DNA of 64,000 nt from Melampsora larici-populina 98AG31 (Eukaryota > Basidiomycota > Pucciniomycetes > Pucciniales > Melampsoraceae), in assembly GCF_000204055.1 (NCBI RefSeq), contig NW_006768769.1, positions 1,812,574 through 1,876,573 of the forward strand, written 5' to 3'. A program made the translations under genes and the position numbers. Positions 31,838 to 42,605 of the stretch are shown here, in pieces (position 1 is the stretch's first letter; the number at the start of each line of letters is the position of its first letter). The notes below the pieces were generated by a model. It was given only the letters and a program-made list of their open reading frames with translations, ran no database searches and was not told the origin of the DNA.

Positions 31838-32524
31838 CAAACCATACAGGTGCCATACATGGTCAGCTTGCATGATTGATCTTTCAGCCTGTAAATAAGT
31901 AGCCGTGTGATTACCTTGCATATGTTTAATTTGTCTCCTTTGTGATAGCATTGCCTCTGACCACTCCTTGACCCTCAAACATGAATGTTTCAATTTTTGT
32001 CTCATGGACTCCCTTATACTGGAATATTTGTAGCAACTCAAACCCATTTGGTGACACTGTGTTCTCACAACTCATCTCACACTTTCACATTGTGAAACCC
32101 AACCCCTGGGTTGTTCACCCTGAAGGCTAACAAACACAAGCAAACTAAATTGATAGTAAATGCAACAAAACAGATCTAGATTTTTCTATCTGATGTGACT
32201 ATGATTGCTCTTGTGTTTGACAACTCATGTACATGCAAACATCATTATCTCCTGCAAAGAATGAATTAACCTGAAACCATTTCAGCTGTCTTGATTATCA
32301 GATTTGGTCATTTTATCCTGCAGGAGGTCAATTCAGATTGTTAGAGATGATTTGTTGGTCTGAGTAAACCGTGAGGTTGCTTAGCAACAATTCCTAATAT
32401 CCACATTGAGAGACTTATCCCATAAACTCCAAAATTCTTGACTAAGACTGGATCTTCTACTTCAAGATTGTGCGTGAGGAAGACAATGTGTCCAACTAAT
32501 TAAAGTTTTCTAAAAAATCCTTTT
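31838..32524. other. Spacer between F-box half and CCA1-like pseudogene
   Basis: No confident gene. A minus-strand frame at 32068-31703 (LRVKEWSEAMLSQRRQIKHM...) is coding-like but unassigned and overlaps the end of the F-box ORF, so at most one of them is real there. Confidence 0.4.
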
Positions 32525-32977
32525 TCACTGACTATGTAAAGCCAATCCTTCAACAATAAATCCTGAATTGTCTTGACAATTTGAGTTGAATCCATCAATT
32601 AAAATCCTAACTAATGTTCCAATTGTAGGAAGATCTTCATCATTTAAAGGTCTTTCATTAACTTCTTCAGTAGCAGCAATTTGTAATTTAATTGAAGTTA
32701 AAGAAGCTGCAAACTTGATCAGATGAAATACATGATTATTGAATTTTGAAATAGCTAGAGACGTAAGATATTGATGGCCATTTGACCATTCATTGCAGAT
32801 CAATTCTCTAATCAATTTATGATTAGTAGCTCCAGCCAAAAACCTAGAGATTTCAAAATCAATATTAAATTCAGTTGTTTTTGAAAGGTTTGATTCCAAT
32901 TTCAACTTTGAAGAAGAAATATTAGATAAATCAATTGAGTGATCTAATCGATTGATCACATGATTTTTAGAAACCAA
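32525..32977 (-). pseudogene. Minus-strand coding remnant, possibly the C-terminal part of the CCA1-like copy
   Basis: 150 open codons with segments SRFLAGATNHKLIRELICNE and FHLIKFAASLTSIKLQIAAT, ending GFIVEGLALHSQ. It lies downstream, on the same strand, of recognisable tRNA nucleotidyltransferase pieces, which is why I place it there. By itself the family is not recognisable to me. Confidence 0.35.
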
Positions 32978-33894
32978 TTCGAGTCCTAAATTAGGAGAGA
33001 TTTGAATCGATCTTGAAGATCTTGAAGCAATGCAACAATCTGAAAGATTAACAGAATCTAATAAATCTGAAATTGAATTTGATAAAAAAAGTGGTAGATT
33101 GATCGGATGGGTTCAAGTGTAAGATTGCTAATGCGTTGTTTCATTTGAATTCGATGGATGTGTTTGATGAAGCTAATGATAATATTAAATTATGTACCAT
33201 TCCTTTTAAATCGTTTGGAGGATTGTCTATGATAGATTGGATGCTTTTGTGCTTTGATTGTTTATAGAAACCCAAGAGAGGAAGCCAGTAAGCTTGGAGA
33301 TCCATTAACATCCGCTTTCAGGCCTTCTCTCGCCAGACCACCATGAACATTATAAATTTTGTGTGATTCAAGAAGAAGGATATTACTACTGAGAGTAATA
33401 TGAACTTTGTCGGAGACCAATCAAAACCAAAGAGCAGGAGATCGATCACAACATTGATAGCTTGTGATGGTGTTGTTAAATAATCACCTAAACCACATTA
33501 TCCTATAGATACTACTTTCTAATTTGGCCTTTCTAACGTTTGATCAGACTGAATCAATTCTTCAAGTTGATGAATTGAAGCGTGATCGGTTCAAGGAAAG
33601 CAAGAGGTGTTTGACGGAAACCCTTCGATTAGAAGATTGCGGAGATGGACGTGAGATATACTGATACAGGTTTAGATGGTTAATAAACCTATTGATAATA
33701 ATGGAGATCAACCTATATATTCAAAAATTAATAAATGAGTTAACTTCAAGATTAACCATTAAAAGAAAACATCCTTACCATGCATCATTTTCTCTAATTT
33801 GATTCCAATGCTTGCTCTACTGATCTTTTCCTGTAAAGCCATCTGTTTACAACAAAAGAACCACAAATCAATTAATTTTTTGAACAGATCCTTC

Positions 33895-34770
33895 TTAGAT
33901 TATTTTGGGTGAGAATGGGATGAAGATCCTCACAGTGATTTGATCAGATTGAGCAGCTTGAATGATTTGATCACCAAATCGACTTGACAACATAATGCAA
34001 TGTGATAATCTAACTGGATCATCTTGAAATGTTTCTAAAGAAGGTAAAGGTGTTCTAATCAGGCCATTCTTTAAATCTTCAAGCCCCTGAAATTTCAAAA
34101 AACGAATAGAATCAGTTCAAGATCAAGAATTGAAGAATGTATAAGGAAAAATAATTACTAATTCAGTGTGATCTTTGATTTGATCATTATGAATATTATA
34201 AAAAAACACATGGATCGTGATATCACGTCTCATTGCATCTTATTTTGGAGTACCAAACCTCTAATCAAACCAAACCCCCAAAAAGAAAAAGAACCATCAA
34301 TTAAAAAAACTCAAAGAATCTCATAAATATCCAAAAACTGACAATATCACTTGGAATCCTAGAATCAAAATGATAAGATTTGTTTCTTAATTGACCAAAA
34401 ACCTAATTCAAGATTCAAGAATTTACTTGTAGCCATTTCTAAATGTTTACTTCAATCTGGTCTTGCTTCAATAATTGCAACTTCACTTAAACTTGAATCT
34501 TTTTGATTTGAATGACTTGGAATGTGATTTGAAAAATGTTAAGCAAATCGAGGTCCAGTTCATGATGAGATTGCTAAATCTAAATCATTTCATTCGGCAC
34601 CTAATAACTTTTAAAAAGCAATCATATTTCTATTATTATTAGAGTTGATGATCAAGTTAAAGATTGATATGAAAATGATCCATACCTTATCCCTTGCCCA
34701 ACCACCTGCTATTCCAACTTCTAATAAATCTTGAATGATTTGATGATCTTTTAAATGTTTTACACAATCT
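33895..34770 (-). pseudogene. CCA-adding tRNA nucleotidyltransferase pseudogene (CCA1-like)
   Basis: Minus-strand translation recovers the class II nucleotidyltransferase signatures in the right order. IAGGWARDK is at about 34715, corresponding to GGxxRD. LLGAE followed by NDLDLAIS is at about 34600, holding the catalytic D-x-D. RPD.SKHLEMAT is at about 34450 and RRDITIH..FYNIH at about 34200. Frame 34098-33895 has GLEDLKNGLIRTPLPSLETF, then DDPVRLSHCIMLSSRFG. The intact enzyme adds CCA to tRNA 3' ends in nucleus, cytosol and mitochondria. Introns are retained (one near 34685-34620), so this is a DNA-level copy, not retroposed. Several in-frame stops make it a pseudogene. The functional gene must be elsewhere. 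Confidence 0.75.
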
Positions 34771-35410
34771 TTTAGCAGTTAATTTAATTTCAGTTCTGAA
34801 GAGTTTAAGCGAAGCAAATGATGAATTGGTTTTGTAGATTGTTTTTGTTTTGATAAATAAGTTTAATGAATCATTGAATGTGGTTTGAAGTTGAATGATA
34901 AGATTGACGACCTGATCTGATTCTTCATCATAAACAGGTTGATTGACTCAAAATTCGAAATTTAAATCTGACCAAAGTCAAGAATTACACATTGTAAACG
35001 TATACACATTTTCAACTTCAGCCTACTTCAGTCTGAGCAGCTCTCCTGAACGGTTTGAAATCAGGAGAGAAGCAATATAAGAATGGGGATTCCAAACGAT
35101 TGAGAAAAATAACTGTGGAAGAGACTCGTCCTGAGTACTGTTTCCGCCTCAGTATACGGACTGAGAACAAGCAAATGGGAAGCAGAAGTGAAGAGATGGT
35201 CAGTTTGAAGTGATCCTTAAATTGATCAATTGAAATCTTACTTGTGCCATGATACAATTTGATTGAGTTAGTTGCAAATTATGAAATCTTGTTGATGATA
35301 GTATGGATAGTGTTTTTGATTTTCTGGAAAATATACTGTTGAGATTCTCATTTACTAATTTTTTTGTTGAATCAACCTGAAAGAACTTGTTTTGCAACAT
35401 AAATCCCACA
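34771..35410. other. AT-rich spacer upstream of the CCA1-like pseudogene
   Basis: No gene recognised. It would contain the 5' end of the CCA1-like copy, but no further motif is visible. The F-box C-terminal homology begins at about 35420. Confidence 0.4.
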
Positions 35411-35419
35411 AAAGATTGG

Positions 35420-36053
35420 ATACATCACTAGCTTAGAGTGCTTATTGCTTTGGTTCACCAGCTTAAGGTGTTTATGTTTAGAATCTGGGTCACTGCCACT
35501 TCTACAACACCTCTCTTTTGTGTGTCACCCATACAATGTGGATGCTATGAGCAATTTCTGTCATGCTCAAGGAGGTAATATCAAGTCCTTGGAATACAAA
35601 CCTCACAACTATTGCAAACATCCTATGAGAGTGATATTGTCTGTGCAAAATCATCTTGAGACACTGTTTGTAGACTCTCTTCCAGACTACCTCCCGCATG
35701 AGGTATGCAATGCCTGCTTTCCAAAACTCAATATAATCAAATGTATTGATTCATCCTCAATGGTACCAGATGTTGGATGGTTGCAATGGAGTTTCTTTGG
35801 GAACATAAAGGTTTTGATCACACATTATATTGCTTCATGGGAGTATTGGCAAAGGATCCTCAGAGACCTACATAGTGTTTGCTTTGTGAAACCCAAAGGT
35901 TTCAAAGATATCATTTTCATATATCATGATGCTTCAAACATGGTTGATGTGTATCTGTCTGAAGGTTATGTGGTGCATGCCATAAGGTGTCATTTCCAAA
36001 CTGGGTTGACACGTGCCAAGGAATCAGTCAGCCAGCTTATGCTCAAGGAATAA
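35420..36053 (+). pseudogene. Leu-rich C-terminal half of the F-box-like protein
   Basis: The frame is open from about 35420 (TSLECLLLWFTSLRCLCLES) to a stop at 36053. Leu/hydrophobic repeats include LPLLQHLSFVCHP, IKSLEYKPHN, NHLETLFVDSLPD and FPKLNIIKCID, spaced like leucine-rich repeats in F-box/LRR proteins. No start codon context or F-box lies in this piece. It is in the same orientation as the F-box at 31283-31837, so the simplest reading is one gene split by the 31.84-35.42 kb insertion that contains the CCA1-like pseudogene. Confidence 0.5.
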
Positions 36054-36387
36054 CAGCTGCGCTTTTTATAACGCTAACACTTTGATCAATACAGGAATTG
36101 TAGAAATGGGTGGTATAGAGACTTGCGCTTTGGTCTGGGTTGGGAAGCGTGGGAGCTGTGGATAATGATTGATTTCAGGGTGGGAAATATTGGAGGGCAA
36201 GATTATCTTGGGGTCACGCCTGGGTTTCTATGTTTACTACGATTGATAGCGAGTTTGATGCTGTAACATGATGTTCTGATATCATTTGAGCAGCAGATTT
36301 TGTTTACTGATTTGGATGTGAGCCTGCTTTGGTGAACATCGGTGTTTGAAAATCATGAGAGCCGCTCAACCCCATTGAGCCAATGTG
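36054..36387. other. Gene-free spacer
   Basis: No domain or repeat seen between the LRR-like remnant and the Plavaka transposase. Confidence 0.5.
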
Positions 36388-38356
36388 CTAGTCTCCTTGT
36401 AAATCTTCATCCAAATTCAAATGGTTTCCACTTGATTCCCCGATGCTTCCAGTTTCAGATCTAGATTTTGCAGCGCAATCATGATGTGATTGGGTGGATG
36501 AAGCATTTGAAGAAAATTTGAAGTCAGATCCACTCCCAAGAACACCATCATGGCTTAATGGGACTTCTCCAAGTTTGCCTAGCGTTAAATGATGTTCAAC
36601 TACTGGGTAAATACCATTGCCAATATCCAGCCCCTGTTGCTTCTGCAGACCCTTCCCCCCTGTATCAATCTGAAGGTAAGTGTGTGAAAGGTCATGCAGA
36701 AGACCCAAAATCAAACAATGCATGATGTCAAAAGTAGCAAAGTCCAGGGGTTGCCAATAAGGTAGATCATACAAAGCTGAATGACGGGCACCCCATCCCT
36801 TCACAAGTTTATTCTGGAGCTTGGGAGTCTGTGCTACTATCCATTTAATGGCCAGTCTTTTGTGCACATTGTGCTTGACTGCATTGACGTAATACAAAGT
36901 GATAAAACACTTAGAACAAAAGTATATTGATTGATGTCCAGAGAAACTGGAAATTTCCTTCATTGCAGGTACATTGGCAAGAAGATACCACACAGCAACA
37001 GTAATTACACATCTGCTTGGGTGGTGGGAATTTGTGCTGAAACAAATGCTGTTGCATAGATCCGTGAGCTCAGAAATAAGTGGTTTTAATATGAAGTTCA
37101 TCTTTTCACTATCTGGTTCTCTTCGGCTAGGGGTGATCCCGTGAACAAACATGTTTTCAGCTTGGTATCAATTGTCAGGAGGTAGATTGAAACAGATTAG
37201 TAACATCAATCCAGCAGAATGTTTGCGCCCTTGTTTGGATCCATACGGGTCAAACCAGTTTCAATAGAATCTGAAAACTAGGTTGCCAGACTTTTGTGTA
37301 AAGACTTGCCCATTCTTTTTGAATGGTTTCCAAAGAGTCCCATCCCATATGTCTTGCAAGGTCTCTTCAGGTGGAAGTGTTTGGTTGAGTGAGCTGTCAA
37401 GATGAGTTTCAAAAGATGTATAATGCAGCATTCAAGCTAGCCATTCAACAAAACCTTGGCAATATAAGATTTTGCAGGGACGGATGGTGTCGGACTTTTT
37501 GATGGGCGGTTTGTAAATCTGGGCATCACATTTGGTTTAGATAACTTTGTGGTGGAGAAGCAAGAGTTATTGCAATGGGCCTTCACCGGTATTTTTTCTG
37601 GTGGTCCATGGAGCGCAAAACACACTTCACAAGAGAGGGTTTGTATCACCGGGGCTTCAAGATGGAAAAATCTCAAAATTCTGGCAAGAGAGAGAGGTAT
37701 ATCTTCCCAGACAGGTGGTGTTTTTGGGTCAATTGAGGTAAGGGATGTCTTCACTTTCAGCCGCTCCAATTGCAGTGCAGTGTGCCACAATGCAAATGTA
37801 GTGGTTGCAGATAAGGTGGTCATTCAACACCTGGATCATAGATTGAACACAAGTGGGGTGCTGCAGCAGTCTTTTGGGTGTATAGAATCCTTGGGAGTTA
37901 AATTCAAGTGTGTGAGGTGTACTCGCCATTAATCGTGGATTCCTTTGACGAGGGTGAGGTTTGAAAAGCTGAGATGCAGACGTCACCTCTGGAGCATCAT
38001 CCAAATGTGGAGGTTTGCGGGTTTCTGGAATAGTAAGTGTCAAGGCTAGGTAATGAAGTTGAAGCCACTAAAGTTGAGGTGGGTGTTTCAAGAGAAGGTA
38101 CTACAAGAGGTGTGTCTGTGTTCAAAATCGAAGCAGTTCCTTCATTGATAGCCAACTGAGCATTAGAGGCATTCAGATGTTTCTGAAAGTTGGTACAATG
38201 GAACCAACAACCAGTGTGAGTCTGACCACATTTTTCAAATTGTCTTGTTGACCATCCTAGAGCTACACATGTGCAGCACATGTGATTGGGTCCAAGATAA
38301 GCCATTTGGAAGATGACAATGATGATCAAAGTGGAAGGTGAGATATTTACATACAA
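36388..38356 (-). pseudogene. Plavaka-type (CACTA) transposase, N-terminal to middle part
   Basis: Minus-strand pieces read in order. 38356-37997 has a Cys/His zinc-finger-like N-terminus (CTCVALGW, CGQTHTGCWFHCTNF). 37823-37437 has PVWEDIPLSLARILRFFHLE and RFTNRPSKSPTPSVPAKSYI. Sequence near 37330-37180 has VFRFYWNWFDPYG and LICFNLPP. 37152-36388 has MFVHGITPSRREPDSEKMNF, then ARHSALYDLPYWQPLDF with FDIMHCLILGLL. The last block (L-P-Y-x-x-P..D-x-M-H) is diagnostic of TNP2/Plavaka-like transposases and includes a catalytic Asp. Frames change between pieces, in part probably introns, but stops also occur, and the C-terminal part is missing. Confidence 0.7.
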
Positions 38357-39362
38357 CTAATTCATTAAAGGTAGACTCCCATTCAGACTCTCTTAGTAAG
38401 GTGTGAGTTGAGGAAAAATCAAAGCTAAAGTGTGATTTGTCCATGTTTAATTTCCAATGTTGGTGTCGCTTATGCAGGTGAAGTAGGTGATTATCATCCA
38501 TCCGAAACAGGGTTTTGAAGCAAAACCCATGTTTGAGGGAAGTCATTCAAGCAGCCAAGTGGAGCATGTAAAGCTGGTTGGTTCAATTGATTGTGCACAA
38601 ATGATCAAACATTGTGATTGTAAGACACGGTTCTTTGTTTGATGTTCAAGAGTTGACAAAAAGAAAGATTGTAAGGGAATGATACTAATAGTCATCCTCA
38701 AGCTTAGGTGACCATGAGAAGCTACTGTCTGATTTTCAATTGTACTTCCAATCACAAGAATGGTGATTGTAAGCAGATGGTAGTACTCCATTGAAACAAA
38801 ATGACGTCATGAGTCCAATGACTCATGGCTTGAATTGTACATTTATTTGTCAAAGATTAGGACAACCATCACTTGGCGGTTGCTTGAAACATTCAACCTG
38901 ATATTTTGCATCAGGATGATGTGAATTGAAAGACTTTTGGAGAATGTTTCAAACACGTTTGAAAAACAGAAAACAAATGGAATGAAATGAAGTGGGAAGA
39001 AAAGAAGCAAAGGTAAAACCTCTTGAAACTCTAATCACAGCAACCTTGAAGTTGACGTACTCATGACTTGTATTTATGTATTCCAAAAGTATGTACAACT
39101 ATTCACAATTCTCATCACTTTGGTCAGTAGAACATAAAAATAAAACATGATATAATGACAGATATATACAACTTGAGGTCATATATATGTAACAAAACAC
39201 TATCCACTTTGGCACCACTCTCCACTAGCTGGGAACTCTAAACTCCATGTCACTATGACCAGCTCCAAAGGGGATAATAAAGATTAGAATTTGAGATACA
39301 AAACAACTGAAGTTCATAATGATGGGCATACTCGATGTTAGTGCTTTGAGGGACATGATTCA
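38357..39362. other. Spacer upstream of the Plavaka remnant
   Basis: Weak minus-strand frames (38546-38235, 38791-38543) overlap the start of the transposase and might be 5' leader or exon sequence. They have no recognisable domain. The rest is gene-free. Confidence 0.4.
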
Positions 39363-39540
39363 CATCATGGTCAAACCACTGGCCTCTTTGCAGGCCAGGC
39401 TGACACGGGACTTGAACACTCTCATGGCATCCTCAATGGCTTGCAGAACATCAATGGGGTTTGCATAATTCAATGCCAATTCTGCCATTACCAAACCATC
39501 TTGAAGGTCCACCCAGGCCTGAGAAAGCAATGAAGCTTGT
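39363..39540 (-). pseudogene. Short minus-strand coding remnant
   Basis: About 57 codons read SLLSQAWVDLQDGLVMAELA, then IDVLQAIEDAMRVFKSRVSL to a TGA. Helical and amphipathic, coding-like, unassigned. Nothing flanks it on either side. Confidence 0.3.
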
Positions 39541-40774
39541 AAACCTTTTAGAGGGAACCAATCAAGATCAGGACTGGGGGGGTAGATGCCTCTCTCTCCA
39601 CTAATTCTTTGCCAACCATTGTGGAAATCAACATATTATGTTTATTACTTTTATTTCTCTAAACTCATAGTTTTAGTTTCTTGTTTGGTTATTTCATCTG
39701 GATAAACATCATCTTATTCAATTCAAGACCACCATTACATTAAACACCTAAACCAAGTAATAAAATGGAAGGGTTCATGATAAGAAAAGGTTGTGATAAA
39801 ACTAAAAAAATTGAAAATGATTTAAAAGATAATTATGATTAAGAAAACACTGAAGAGAAATAAAAGAAGAAGAAGAGATAAATTGAAAAAAATGAATTTA
39901 CAAATCAAATTAAAAAAAATCAATCTAAAAGACAAAGAACAAAGGTAGCATCAGAGTAAGAAAGAATAAACAGATGATTGATTAGTGTATAGAAGATGAA
40001 ATCAAATGAAAACAAAGAAGAGACTTACAAATTGATCAATCCAAAAGACAAAGAACAAACCTATAATCGAAAATAAGATGAAAGAGAACCAAATGATCAA
40101 TTAGTTGTAGAAGGAATTAAACTAAACAACAATGAAAGAAGGAATTAGAAAAGAATTTACAGGTTTGCACTTAGAAATGAAAATCAATTGATCCAGAAAG
40201 AAGAGAACAGATTAGGATCAGAATAAGATGAAATGAAAGAAAAAAAGATGAATCATTAGTTATTAGTAGATGAGAGAACTAAAAGAAGAGGAAGAAGATA
40301 GGAAGATGAACATAGATTTACCAATTTAAAACCTAGAAATGAACCTCAAAATTGAATTGAGAGATCTAAAACTCAGAAAGCATCAATAGATGAAAACTAA
40401 AGGATAAAAGACGAACAAATGATGAGTTAGTACATATAAGGATCAATCAAGATCAAATTTAAGGAGTACCAAGAGTAAATCAAGAGGAGATCCAAGGAGA
40501 CAGTGGTTGGAGTGGTTAGGATGAGATGGAAGGATTTGTAGCTGAATAGATGAAGTGAGGCTGCAATTGAGTTGTGGGTTTAAAAGGAAAGGGAGTCTTT
40601 TGATTTGGAGGGGGTTTGTTTGTCCATCTAGAAGTGTTAGTTTTGTATTTTTTGTTTATCAAGTTGAAGTGATAGTGTTGTGGTTTTTTTTAAAGAGTTA
40701 TTTTAAAAAAGATGGTTATTGAGAATTTATTAGCTTTAAACCCTTACAAAGGTAATATTTTTAGTATTATCATG
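39541..40774. repeat. Purine-rich (A/G) low-complexity spacer
   Basis: From about 39640 to 40560 the plus strand is strongly A/G-biased, with loose repeats of GAAAGAAG, AAATGAA and AACCTAGAAATGAA-like phrases. No gene. It ends at the left TIR of the Mutator-like element. Confidence 0.65.
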
Positions 40775-40811
40775 AAGGACAGCACTATTAGGCGCCCGCT
40801 TTGAAAAACCC
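40775..40811 (+). repeat. Left TIR of Mutator-like element
   Basis: About 37 bp pairing imperfectly with 52229-52265; the outermost 11 bases (AGGACAGCACT) pair perfectly. Confidence 0.8.
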
Positions 40812-41223
40812 AACGCCCGGTTGTCGGATAGTCAACTGCTTGCCGCCCGCTTTTTGTTCAAAGCGGGCAGTCTTGTATTTTTCGAACTGGGCAGAATTTC
40901 AAATGAATTTCAAATTTTGAAATTGAAACTTTGAACAAAAGCTTCTTTTGAGAGCGATGAAGCTCTGCAGGAAGTCGCTTATTGCTTATGCTATGCGAGC
41001 TTGGCTCCGCACTCCCAGATGCGAAGATAGACCACATAATATCTTTTTATTTCTACCTAACTCACATTTGAGCCTCATCAATCAAACCGTGTTTTTGTTT
41101 TGAAAGAAAATAACAGTTGAACACAAGCTGAGCACACAACGTAAAGTAGTGAGAGTCCCAGAAACAAATTCCAGTGCGAGAAAAGAGGAAAATAGACAAT
41201 TAATGATGGAAGAACAAAATAAA

Positions 41224-42120
41224 TCAACGTTTCTGATCTTCAGTCCACTTATCCAACTGATCTTGATAATGCTCACTCCAACTAGGTATTTCAGTAGTTT
41301 TGAGCATCGCTGGGTTGCGACTGTAGACTTCTGGAAAAGGAAGAGACGCTTTCGGCCCCAAAGTGACAAAGTGATTGCTATTGACAAACGCAAGTACAAT
41401 TGGATTGTGATTGTTCGGTGGTGTCCGATAAGGGAAAAAGGTGTGGCAATGCACCTTCCGTGGATCCAATAGTATCATTAGACGATTGTATGCGCTTGCA
41501 ATGATATAACCCAGATAGGGCATTCACAACCAGAACTCTTCACCACATTTCGCTTCCTTGTGATCCAGTCGCACCCGGAGATCTTGAATCACTTCCGCCG
41601 CGAACGACTGTCTTTTTTGAGTGGGTCCGGTCGATGGAGGAGCTAATAGGTGTTCATGGTCTTGAGCATGGGACGAAAGCTCAGCTAGTAATCTCTGTCT
41701 AACATCCAGATACAAATGTTCAGAAAAGGGGCCAATCGTGTCTGCAATGGCGTAGTATCCACAATTCCCAAACGCCGGGGGATTAAAAGAAGATTCGACG
41801 TGCAATACCATGGATGCAGGCAGTTCCATTAAGATTTTTGGATCTGGAGGACAATCAAGTGCGCCTTCGTCTTCATCAATTTGGTCTTCTTCAGCTGAGA
41901 AAACCGCTGACCCAAAGGCTCGGCTTGCTTCAAGGGTTTGTTTGACCTTGGGATCACTCCTTGGCAGTTGTAAATCTTTGGCAATGAGCATCAATGTGAC
42001 TTCTGTAACCAGCACACGTTGAAGGAGGTATTCAGGCGGAAAGGGGGCTGATTTGCTGACATCTAAGATAGTGTTGGCATGTTCAGACAAGAAAATGTCG
42101 GACAATGTCTTCATGATCAC
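41224..42120 (-). pseudogene. OTU-type cysteine protease domain of the Mutator-like element
   Basis: Frames 42120-41524 and 41523-41224 are contiguous in phase, separated by a single TGA between FWL and MPYLGY. In intact OTU domains this spot reads as one chain, so the stop is a nonsense mutation. The catalytic Cys lies in PPAFGNCGYYAIAD (normally D-G-N-C), and the His in FVNSNHFVTL. Together with YLGYIIASAYN they give the OTU order Cys box, Met-Pro-x-x-Gly-Tyr, His box. OTU proteases cleave ubiquitin-type linkages. Adjacent sequence up to about 42300 is coding-like in the same direction, so it was probably the C-terminal part of, or a cotranscribed gene with, the transposase. OTU/Ulp1 passengers are known in some MULEs. 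Confidence 0.65.
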
Positions 42121-42605
42121 TGCAAATCCTTTTTGGCCATAACTGTTGCGTCCAGGAGAAAGTCAGTCTCCATTGTGTTCAGTGAGGAACAATCTGACTC
42201 ACTAGCCAGGCTTCTCAACCTCAAACCCTTTGAACTTTCCACTCAGACTAAACATGGACCTTCCCTTGATTTTCCATTTCGCCTGCTCAGCAACTAGAAA
42301 ACTTGAAGTTTCTTTTTGGTCAATGAGATCCCAAAGGTATTTTGAATGGTTTTGTATGCGCCTATAAGAGAATAATACGTTTAAGAAAAAGGTCAGTTAA
42401 ATGAAAGTAAACAAACAGGGTGTGTCAAAATTCCATACTCTTGAAGCAATATAAAGTCTATTTTTGTCGGCCATCCCTCACAGATTCCAAAGGGTATAAC
42501 GTCCACTTTGGCCTGATGGAGAGCACAGAAAGACACTTTTTGAGGGAACTAGAGATGAGTCCGGAGTTTGCAACGGTCAGCAACATCCTCAAAGAATACC
42601 AGACA

